From positions 1 through 13,628 of the forward strand of contig JAFAXJ010000084.1 in assembly GCA_019241095.1 (NCBI GenBank): a stretch of DNA of 13,628 bases, in the 5' to 3' direction. Positions 1 to 6,320 of this stretch are shown here, piece by piece; position 1 is the first letter of the stretch, and each line of letters begins with the position of its first letter. Source of the DNA: Verrucomicrobiota bacterium (GTDB taxonomy: Bacteria > Verrucomicrobiota > Verrucomicrobiia > Chthoniobacterales > JAFAMB01). Position numbers and translations under genes: made by a program. The notes beneath the pieces are model-generated. The model searched no databases. It saw only the letters and a list, made by a program, of their open reading frames with translations, and was not told where the DNA came from.

Positions 1-1115
1 GCCAGCTGATCGGCGATAAACTGAATGAAATCTTTCCGGGTCACGGGATTGTCCCAGATGCTGTCATTGGCGACTTGCCGATTGGAAAACGTCAGATGGT
101 CGAAGTCGCGCGCGCTTTTACGATCACAAAAGACCCACTGCATCTCGTTATACTAGACGAACCAACCTCGTCTCTTGATAGCCATACGGCCAACCAACTG
201 CTTTCTCATGTACGGAGAGTAGTAGGAGCGGGTGCGAGCTGTATTCTGATCTCGCACCTTCTTGGCGAAATCCTTGCCTATTCCGATCGTATTGTGGTCA
301 TGCGCGACGGACTGGTCGTCGCAACCGATCGCGCTGCGGACTTTAATCGTGACAGGTTAGTGACAGCGATGGGCGGCGCCGCCGCCGACAAAATGCGACC
401 GCTTTCACCCTCCAACGCCTTGCGTAAGACAGCTGCGGTCCGCGTGAGGGCACGTCCTGCGGCCCAAAACCCGAGCATCGAATTAATCGCTCACGCGAGT
501 GAGATCGTCGGTCTCGCCGGACTTTCGGGTCACGGTCAAACAGCGCTTTTGCTTTCAATCTTCAATGGCGCGACCCGACGAGTACCGGGGATTAACGTGA
601 CCGATCCAGTGGCGCTGATTGCCGGCGATCGGCAGAGTGACGGAATATTCCCGCTCTGGTCGATTGCGGAAAATATCGGCATTCGCTCGATCAGGTCATT
701 GCGGACCGGCTTGCTCATTTCCTCTGAACTCGAGCACAGGCTTGCCGAGAGCTGGAAGAAGCGCATCAAAATCCGCACACCCGACACCCGCAACAACATT
801 CTGTCGCTTTCCGGAGGAAATCAGCAGAAAGCGTTGTTCGCACGCGCGCTTAGCTCGGAGGCAAAAATCGTTTTGATGGATGACCCGATGCGCGGCGTTG
901 ACATCAGCACCAAGCTTGAGGTTTACGATCTCATTCGTGCAGAGGCGAATACAGGTAGAACCTTTGTATGGTACACGACCGAGATGGAGGAATTGGCGAA
1001 TTGCGATCATGTTTATGTATTCCGTAACGGACGCATCGTGGCTGACTTAGAGCGCGGTCAATTGACGGAGGAGAGGGTCATACATTCATCATTCGAGGAA
1101 ACCGCGTTGTCATGA
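1..1115 (+). CDS. Sugar ABC transporter ATP-binding protein, RbsA/MglA type (5' end cut by window)
   Basis: This is the energy-coupling subunit of a CUT2-type sugar importer, on the cytoplasmic face of the membrane. The frame is open from position 3 to the TGA at 1113-1115, so about 370 residues are seen of the roughly 500 usual for RbsA. The first Walker A motif lies outside the window. Visible parts of domain 1 are a degenerate signature (LPIGKRQMVEVARAF, from nt 75), Walker B LVILDEPT (about nt 144-167) and the H-loop ILISH (about nt 243-257). Domain 2 has a degenerate Walker A, GLSGHGQTALL (about nt 519-551), with Gln in place of Lys, a good LSGGNQQK signature (about nt 804-830) and Walker B IVLMDDPMRGVD, where the usual catalytic Glu is Asp. 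A degenerate second site is normal for RbsA-like proteins. The TTG at 75 is internal to the gene, not its start. The stop overlaps the next gene by 4 bases, so the two are in one operon. The sugar cannot be told from the sequence. Confidence 0.93.
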   Translation, partial: QLIGDKLNEIFPGHGIVPDAVIGDLPIGKRQMVEVARAFTITKDPLHLVILDEPTSSLDSHTANQLLSHVRRVVGAGASCILISHLLGEILAYSDRIVVMRDGLVVATDRAADFNRDRLVTAMGGAAADKMRPLSPSNALRKTAAVRVRARPAAQNPSIELIAHASEIVGLAGLSGHGQTALLLSIFNGATRRVPGINVTDPVALIAGDRQSDGIFPLWSIAENIGIRSIRSLRTGLLISSELEHRLAESWKKRIKIRTPDTRNNILSLSGGNQQKALFARALSSEAKIVLMDDPMRGVDISTKLEVYDLIRAEANTGRTFVWYTTEMEELANCDHVYVFRNGRIVADLERGQLTEERVIHSSFEETALS

Positions 1116-2095
1116 CTTCAGCTCCGGGCAGGAGTGCGATGAGGATGCCGTGGGCTGTCGGCCGGACGTCGCGTCGAATCCTCCGCGGCGCTTTGCCGGG
1201 AATTTCACTGGCGCTCGTCATGCTCGGTATCGCCTGGCTCAATCAACGGGCGATCAGCTATTTCGGTCTCAATCTGATGCTCAGCCTGGGGGTACCCGTA
1301 GCGTTAGCGACCATCGCCCAGATGTTTGTCATTACCGTCAACGACTTGGATCTCTCGATCGGAAATTTCGTCAGCTTTGTCGGCTGCGTAACTGCGACGT
1401 GGCTGCGCGATATTCCTCTCCTGGGAGTCACTGTCCTCCTCGCGGGAATCGCACTCTATGCGCTAATGGGGGCTGTGATCTATCTGCGGAACGTTCCCTC
1501 GATCGTGGTGACACTCGGCATGCTGTTTGTCTGGCAGGGTCTCGCCATTCTTCTCCTGCCCAAACCTGGCGGTAAAGCGCCCGACTGGCTGCGTGGGCTG
1601 ATGACCCTCCATACTCCTTATGTTCCCTTTCCAATCATTGCGGCTATTATCATTGCCGTAGTTGTCCATATCGGGCTGATGCGGACTTCCTATGGCGCGA
1701 TTTTGCGTGGCTCCGGTGGCAACCCGAACGCTATTGCCCGGGCTGGATGGTCTCTATTGAAAACGAAGATCACCATGTATGCGCTCGCAGGATTCTTTGG
1801 GGTACTTTCCGGGTTGGCGCTGATTGGTCTGACTACATCAGCCGATGCGAATATCGGTAAGGGTTATACCCTCCTTTCGATCGCAGGCGTTATCCTCGGC
1901 GGCGGGGAATTCATTGGTGGACGTGTCTCACCAATCGGCGCGGTAATTGGCGCACTGACTCTCACGCTAGCCGGCTCCCTCCTGAATTTCATGCGGATCT
2001 CGCCCGACTGGCAAGTGGGCGCGGAGGGAGCGATTCTTATCATTGTTCTTGCTGCACGCGCGCTCATCAATCGGGTTGAGGTGAGAGCATCTTGA
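1112..2095 (+). CDS. Sugar ABC transporter permease, RbsC/BPD_transp_2 family (first of two)
   Basis: This is a membrane-embedded subunit of the CUT2-type importer. The 327 residues are mostly hydrophobic, with about eight to ten membrane segments after a basic N-terminus. Family hallmarks are the AQMFVITVNDLDLSIG segment (about residues 70-85) and the ILGGGEFIGGRVSPIGAVIGA loop region (about 255-275), which is equivalent to the GGTS.GG motif of RbsC. The ATG at 1112 lies inside the TGA of the ATPase gene (ATGA). A GAGGAA Shine-Dalgarno-like stretch sits about 10 bases upstream, so translation is probably coupled. A second, different permease follows with another overlap, which suggests a heterodimeric channel rather than the RbsC homodimer. 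The substrate is unknown. Confidence 0.93.
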   Translation: MTSAPGRSAMRMPWAVGRTSRRILRGALPGISLALVMLGIAWLNQRAISYFGLNLMLSLGVPVALATIAQMFVITVNDLDLSIGNFVSFVGCVTATWLRDIPLLGVTVLLAGIALYALMGAVIYLRNVPSIVVTLGMLFVWQGLAILLLPKPGGKAPDWLRGLMTLHTPYVPFPIIAAIIIAVVVHIGLMRTSYGAILRGSGGNPNAIARAGWSLLKTKITMYALAGFFGVLSGLALIGLTTSADANIGKGYTLLSIAGVILGGGEFIGGRVSPIGAVIGALTLTLAGSLLNFMRISPDWQVGAEGAILIIVLAARALINRVEVRAS

Positions 2096-3039
2096 AACTG
2101 CCAGGCAATATTTTTGCCCGGCCATGGATCTGGTCCTATCTCGGCGCCCTTCTGGTCTGGCTCTCGGCAATCGCATTTACGCACGGCTACGGCGCTGGAG
2201 GAATGATCACGGCCGGGCTCGCGTTGGCCGTCTTTTCGGTCATTACTGGGGTCGCGCAGATGTTTGTCATCACGCTCGGACCGGGCAACGTCGACCTTTC
2301 ATTGCCCGCCAATATCGGCTTGGCAAGCGCCGTTGCCATGAAAGTGATGAACGGATCTGACCAAATGATCGCCGCAGGACTAATGGCCGCGTTATCCGCG
2401 GGGATCGGTATTGGCCTTGCAAATTATGGTCTGATCCGTCTTTTGCGTATACCGCCAATCATTGCGACTCTCTCGGCGAGCTTCATTATTCAATCCGCGG
2501 GAATCAGCTATGGTCGGGGCCTGCAGATCAAACCGCCTCCAGCATTCGCCGAATTCACCAGTGTGCAATTGGCAGGTGTACCACTCCTTGCGATTGGCAC
2601 CGCCGTTTTTACTGTCGGTGTCGGGATCCTGTTACACCAAACGATCTATGGCCGATCGGTGCTCGCAATCGGGCAGAATAGCCGTGCTGCCTGGTTTTCA
2701 GGAATTGCTGTCGAACGGATCCGGTGCGCAACCTATGTGATCAGCGGCGCGCTTGGCGGCATATCCGGCGCCCTGCTCGCCGGTTATTTCCGAGGCTCGT
2801 CGCTCGAAATCGGCGACGAGTATCTGCTCGCGTCGATCGCAGTCGTGGTAATCGGCGGAACTTCGGTCAGCGGCGGCAAGGCGAATGTGCCCGGCCTTTG
2901 GGGAGCTGCCCTTTTCCTTGTGCTCCTGCTCACGATGCTCAACACCTTTGGCGTCAGTGCGGGCATTCGCTTCCTGGTGACCGGACTTGTAATCATCGGA
3001 GTGATTATTGCAGCGGGCGGATATAAACCTGCGGGGTAA
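2092..3039 (+). CDS. Sugar ABC transporter permease, RbsC/BPD_transp_2 family (second of two)
   Basis: This is the second inner-membrane permease of the same importer, 315 residues with the RbsC pattern: AQMFVITLGPGNVDLSLPAN (about residues 60-79) near the first conserved loop, and VVVIGGTSVSGGKANVPGLW (about 251-270) near the C-terminus. The best start is TTG at 2092. It overlaps the TGA of the preceding permease and is preceded by GAGGTGAGA at a proper spacing, and no in-frame ATG sits close by. It is the last gene of the operon: the stop at 3037-3039 is followed only 44 bases later by the end of a convergent gene, and no clear U-tailed terminator was seen between them. It pairs with the 1112-2095 product, from which it differs clearly in sequence, so this is not a recent duplication. 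Confidence 0.92.
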   Translation: MKLPGNIFARPWIWSYLGALLVWLSAIAFTHGYGAGGMITAGLALAVFSVITGVAQMFVITLGPGNVDLSLPANIGLASAVAMKVMNGSDQMIAAGLMAALSAGIGIGLANYGLIRLLRIPPIIATLSASFIIQSAGISYGRGLQIKPPPAFAEFTSVQLAGVPLLAIGTAVFTVGVGILLHQTIYGRSVLAIGQNSRAAWFSGIAVERIRCATYVISGALGGISGALLAGYFRGSSLEIGDEYLLASIAVVVIGGTSVSGGKANVPGLWGAALFLVLLLTMLNTFGVSAGIRFLVTGLVIIGVIIAAGGYKPAG

Positions 3040-3083
3040 TAGGTCGCGGGATAGTGTGAATATTTGCGTACCTTTGCGCGAGA

Positions 3084-5297
3084 TTATTTACCGACTTCGA
3101 ATAGAACCAAGGCCGATCTGGCAGGAATCTTGACTTTGGATGTGCATCGTTTTAACTCAGCATTCTCGGGACTGGCACAAGAAAGCGACCCGGCTTGGTG
3201 CAGTTCTACTGACGCTTCGTGCGCAATAGATTGATCATCGTTGATAAGCACAACGGCCCGAAGCGATTGATTTGAATGCAAGAAAACGCTGTACGAAATC
3301 GGAGCGTCAGGAGCGATGGCAACCCTTGCACCGGCTGAATCGCGAAACTCACCATGCCAAAGATAATCTGAATAGCGGGCCCGGAATGCGTCCATGCTTT
3401 TTCCGTAATTCAACGTTAGCGGGAAGTCCTCCAGGTCACCCTTAAAGTGATAAGGTTCGTAACTGATTATGTAACGGTACAACAGGGCTCGGTTGATCAT
3501 CTCGCGATCATCGAATCCGGTTACCGCGATCATGATCGGATAAAAAGGGTCGGCATATCTTTCAGCCGGAATGTGACCGCTGAAGATTCGAAAATATGAC
3601 AGCGAATAATGCTGATGCTGTAAATCAAACGGAGCCTCGGCACTGAGCAGGAAGTCGGGTCGATTACGTTCCTGGAGCAAGCGGCGAAATGTTTCAGCGA
3701 GCGCCAAATCGCCGGAAGCCATTGTGGCGGGGACCTTATGACCGTGTTTTCCGGAAAAGCAATGGGTAGCGGCATAGTGGTGAAACGCTTCATCGTACAG
3801 AATGCCGCTAGCGCCCAGCGCCAGGCTTTTTTCAAATTCTCGTTCACAAAGCTCGCCCCATGCAGGATCCAGCAAACACGCAACCATGAAACGCCGATTG
3901 TTAATGCTCATCCATTGAACGGGAGTCTGGTACTCATATCCGGGGTGAAAATAGGGCATTCCGTAAGGATCAACCGCGGCGCTGCTGAGCATTGAAAGGT
4001 AATCGGGACGGGTCACGTCTGCCCAGACAAACTTGTTGAACAAAATCACACGAACACCAAACGCTTCGATGTCGGTAATCGCCTTCTTGAGGTCATCCCA
4101 GGTACCGAGTCTCTGGTCAGGATCGTGCGACGGATTTCCACGATCTTGTCCGCCTTGGTTCCAACCAACAAGCTGCAAAGCTGTCACCCCATGATCGCTC
4201 AATTGACGAGCTCTGTTCGTGAGGTCGACAAATTTCGTCCGAACATCGTCTTCCGCTGAACCAATTTGGATCTGCTGCCACGAATGGACCTCGTTCAGCC
4301 ATCCTGGACATTCCGGCCGGCGATACCAAGTCTGTCTCCAGCGCTTGTAAATATCAATGCCCCTGTGCCAATCTCCCCTATACGGTTCGATAACGATGTC
4401 CGGCAATTCGAGGGTCTCTCCGGGTGCTGCAAATGGGTAGTGCACCGCCTCGAAGGTAAGGTGGACTGGTGTGCCGTTTACCTCCGTCAACGCAGGATCG
4501 ATGGCATGGAAGGAGTCGAGATATCCAGGACGCAGTTCGGATAAGAAGCAGATCATCTGCCGCATACTGGCATCATGGGCGCCAAAGTATATTCCCTGTG
4601 TTTCTACTTCTCTGAACTCGGCAGTGATGAGGGCAAAGCGTTGAGGGAAATGGTATGCGCCCGGAATTCCAGCTAGAAGAGAGCCTTTGCCCTCAATCTG
4701 AATTGGGTAGTTAGTGCCGTAATATCCGCGTTCAGTCCCCATTCGTGGCCAAAGCGGAGTCCTTTTCATCGTCCCGTAATCAAGATTGTCTCGGAAAAGA
4801 GCATCTGCGTTCTCGGGAGGTACAAGGTCGCCTATAACCGGCCAGCTAAGCGTCGTGACTGTCGCATCGCTTTGATTTTTTAAGCTACCAGAAAATTTCA
4901 GTTGGCCCTGGTGAAGACGGACCCGGGTAACGAGATTTATCTGCAGCTCAATTCCGTCTTGGGCGTGCATGGAATCCCATTCGAAACGGATCTCGTTCGA
5001 CGAATCGTCCAACGCGGCGCTGACCAGGCGGCAATGTAATCCGTTTATCGGATTGAAAAGGCGGTCTTCCCACGTCGCATATAACCTAAAACACTGCCCA
5101 AGCTCAGGCCGGCGGTGCACTTTCCACCCGCTCGCTTTATTCTGAAAACCGATCCATGCGCCTGTTGTCGAATCAAACACCGCACGCACATTTTCGTCTT
5201 CAAGGGCTAGAACCTCGGAACCTGCATTGGAATTCCACCAGTCTTCGACCGAAGGGGAACCCGGAGATCTGCTCATTCCATGACTTACGCTACTCAT
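3084..5297 (-). CDS. Glycoside hydrolase-like protein, DUF6259-type (TIM-barrel, no signal peptide seen)
   Basis: A 737-residue protein that I read as a DUF6259-type putative glycosidase. Residues about 25-330 look like an N-terminal beta-sandwich, with alternating strands and phrases such as EIRFEWDSMHAQDGIELQIN. A barrel-like core follows: LVGWNQGGQDRGNPSHD (about 376-392), VRVILFNKFVWAD, then GILYDEAFHH (498-507) and LLSAEAPFD (about 551-559). The tail (about 660-737) resembles a C-terminal beta domain. By position, Asp502 or Glu503 and Glu554 are candidate catalytic acids; this is inference by analogy with retaining TIM-barrel glycosidases. There is no signal peptide, so action on imported oligosaccharides in the cytoplasm is likely. 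The gene faces the sugar importer operon, a context that fits saccharide use. ATG 5297 has no strong Shine-Dalgarno; ATG 5276, seven codons in, is an alternative start. The family name is from memory of its pattern and the substrate is unknown. Confidence 0.8.
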   Translation of the reverse strand: MSSVSHGMSRSPGSPSVEDWWNSNAGSEVLALEDENVRAVFDSTTGAWIGFQNKASGWKVHRRPELGQCFRLYATWEDRLFNPINGLHCRLVSAALDDSSNEIRFEWDSMHAQDGIELQINLVTRVRLHQGQLKFSGSLKNQSDATVTTLSWPVIGDLVPPENADALFRDNLDYGTMKRTPLWPRMGTERGYYGTNYPIQIEGKGSLLAGIPGAYHFPQRFALITAEFREVETQGIYFGAHDASMRQMICFLSELRPGYLDSFHAIDPALTEVNGTPVHLTFEAVHYPFAAPGETLELPDIVIEPYRGDWHRGIDIYKRWRQTWYRRPECPGWLNEVHSWQQIQIGSAEDDVRTKFVDLTNRARQLSDHGVTALQLVGWNQGGQDRGNPSHDPDQRLGTWDDLKKAITDIEAFGVRVILFNKFVWADVTRPDYLSMLSSAAVDPYGMPYFHPGYEYQTPVQWMSINNRRFMVACLLDPAWGELCEREFEKSLALGASGILYDEAFHHYAATHCFSGKHGHKVPATMASGDLALAETFRRLLQERNRPDFLLSAEAPFDLQHQHYSLSYFRIFSGHIPAERYADPFYPIMIAVTGFDDREMINRALLYRYIISYEPYHFKGDLEDFPLTLNYGKSMDAFRARYSDYLWHGEFRDSAGARVAIAPDAPISYSVFLHSNQSLRAVVLINDDQSIAHEASVELHQAGSLSCASPENAELKRCTSKVKIPARSALVLFEVGK

Positions 5298-5368
5298 AAT
5301 CTGAATTCTAATCGCCGCTATTTAGCAGCCCGGTTCTTCAGTTCGCTTCCTTATGAGAACAGCCGAAT

Positions 5369-5390
5369 AAAGCTTCAACATTGAAAGCTT
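5369..5390. promoter_or_regulatory. Imperfect inverted repeat, candidate operator upstream of the DUF6259-like gene
   Basis: AAAGCTTCAA (5369-5378) and TTGAAAGCTT (5381-5390) form a near-perfect inverted repeat around a CA centre; the arms differ by a one-base shift in the run of A/T. It lies about 14-35 bases downstream of the proposed transcription start, a position where a bound repressor would block the polymerase. It lacks the central CG of typical LacI-family operators, so another regulator family is possible. No regulator gene is present in the window. Confidence 0.35.
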
Positions 5391-5410
5391 GGGCGTTTTA
5401 GCCTACCGCG

Positions 5411-5439
5411 ATAATGATTCACAAACCGCCAGATGTGAA
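5411..5439 (-). promoter_or_regulatory. Candidate sigma-70 promoter for the DUF6259-like gene
   Basis: Read on the minus strand, TTCACA (5439 to 5434, five of six matches to TTGACA) is separated by exactly 17 bases from CATTAT (5416 to 5411, four of six matches to TATAAT). Transcription would start near 5404, leaving a leader of about 107 bases before ATG 5297. This is a match by eye only. Its value comes from the optimal spacing and from the inverted repeat just downstream. Confidence 0.35.
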
Positions 5440-5495
5440 CTTGGCAACCGAGCAGGACATTAGCAAAATCTTAGGCTCGAGTGGCGTTAAGCTTT

Positions 5496-5525
5496 AGTAT
5501 TCGATACTTGATTCGAGGCGAATCA
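5496..5525. repeat. Two abutting palindromes (possible tandem hairpin)
   Basis: AGTAT-TCG-ATACT (5496-5508) is immediately followed by TGATTCG-AGG-CGAATCA (5509-5525). Both are perfect inverted repeats with three-base centres and both contain ATTCGA. They lie about 180 bases past the stop of the OsmC gene and about 200 bases upstream of the DUF6259-like gene, both on the minus strand. They could be a transcription end or processing structure of the upstream unit, or a pair of protein-binding sites. No run of T follows on either strand, so a classical terminator is not supported. Confidence 0.45.
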
Positions 5526-5707
5526 CAACAAACGAACAGCTTCCGAGTGACCTTCGCAACCCAGGGTACAGGGTGTCAGGTGAATTTGATAAGCGAGCAG
5601 GAACCCAAGGTGAACGAAAACTCGCGATTGCCGAGCCATCGCGGTCAAGGTGCCCCATCAGTTCATCCTCTGTGTTATGTCCTGCGGTGTTCAGTGCTAA
5701 CTGTCAA
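5526..5707. other. Part of the 5298-5707 intergenic region with no recognised gene
   Basis: The gap between the OsmC stop and the start of the DUF6259-like gene is about 410 bases. Its 5298-5525 part holds the promoter, inverted repeat and palindromes listed separately. In 5526-5707 I see no convincing gene, RNA or repeat. Short plus-strand reading frames here have no recognisable composition or ribosome-binding site and run into the OsmC gene antisense. Confidence 0.5.
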
Positions 5708-6301
5708 TCAAGTCAGACTGATGGTGGTCTTCGAGCCGCTAACGAGCGTCTGGTAAACAACACAATAGCGTTTTGTCAATTCGAGGAGCTTTTCTCGCTG
5801 GCTTTGCGTCGCGTCGGTGATGAGCGAAATGCTAAGCCGAATCTCCTTGAACCCAACCGGAGCATCCTTAGCGACTCCTAATGTGCCTCTGAAGTCGAGG
5901 TCGCCTTCAGCGGCCAGAGTACCGCCGCTCAATTCAACGCCAAGAGCCGAAGCGACCGCGCTTAGCGTGACACCGGCGCAAGCAACAAGCGCTTGCAGCA
6001 GCATATCACCCGAACAAGCCGATTGACCGCTGCCCCCGGTCGCTGGGTGGAGACCGGCTTTCACCAAGGCACGGGCTGTTTCAACGCTGCAGGTCGCGTT
6101 TTCTCCAATGGCGCCTTCGGCCCGAAGAGTCACAATCGCAGAGCCGGGATTGTCACGATACTTTTGTTTAAGGGGGGCTTGCACAGCTCGCAGTTGATCG
6201 CGGTCCATAATAGAGGTTAGTGGCCCGGGATGCTCCGTCATACAAGGAGAATTCGGTACGGGTCCGAAGCGGAAAAAGATTTTGGCAAAATCTCGAGCCA
6301 A
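5708..6301 (-). CDS. OsmC family protein (thiol peroxidase-like fold)
   Basis: A cytoplasmic OsmC/Ohr-superfamily protein. Members with both cysteines reduce organic hydroperoxides or related electrophiles with thiols. The two family cysteines are present: Cys108 in ALVACAGVTL on the central helix and Cys180 in RYCVVYQTL, numbered from the TTG at 6301. GSGQSACSGDMLLQAL precedes the first cysteine as expected. The second motif resembles general OsmC or YhfA-like proteins more than Ohr, which has a Cys-Pro motif. The longest frame gives 197 residues from TTG 6301, with AAGGA about 4 bases upstream. The domain itself starts near Met32 (ATG at 6208), which has no visible Shine-Dalgarno, so the true start is open. 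Only 19 bases separate the TTG from the stop of the GH1-type gene, pointing to one transcript and possible reinitiation. What the pairing with a glycosidase means is unknown. Confidence 0.87.
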   Translation of the reverse strand: MARDFAKIFFRFGPVPNSPCMTEHPGPLTSIMDRDQLRAVQAPLKQKYRDNPGSAIVTLRAEGAIGENATCSVETARALVKAGLHPATGGSGQSACSGDMLLQALVACAGVTLSAVASALGVELSGGTLAAEGDLDFRGTLGVAKDAPVGFKEIRLSISLITDATQSQREKLLELTKRYCVVYQTLVSGSKTTISLT

Positions 6302-6320
6302 AGCTTCCTTTAATAATCCG

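Noticed and set aside
75..77. TTG at 75 as the start of the ABC ATPase
   Set aside because: The frame is open to the left edge and the residues before it continue the family alignment, so it is an internal Leu codon.
3040..3083. Bidirectional terminator between the convergent genes
   Set aside because: Only a weak five-base inverted match (TCGCG/CGCGA) was seen, with no T-run.
5481..5881. Small plus-strand proteins between the DUF6259-like and OsmC genes
   Set aside because: They overlap the OsmC gene antisense, have no Shine-Dalgarno and have no recognisable protein pattern.
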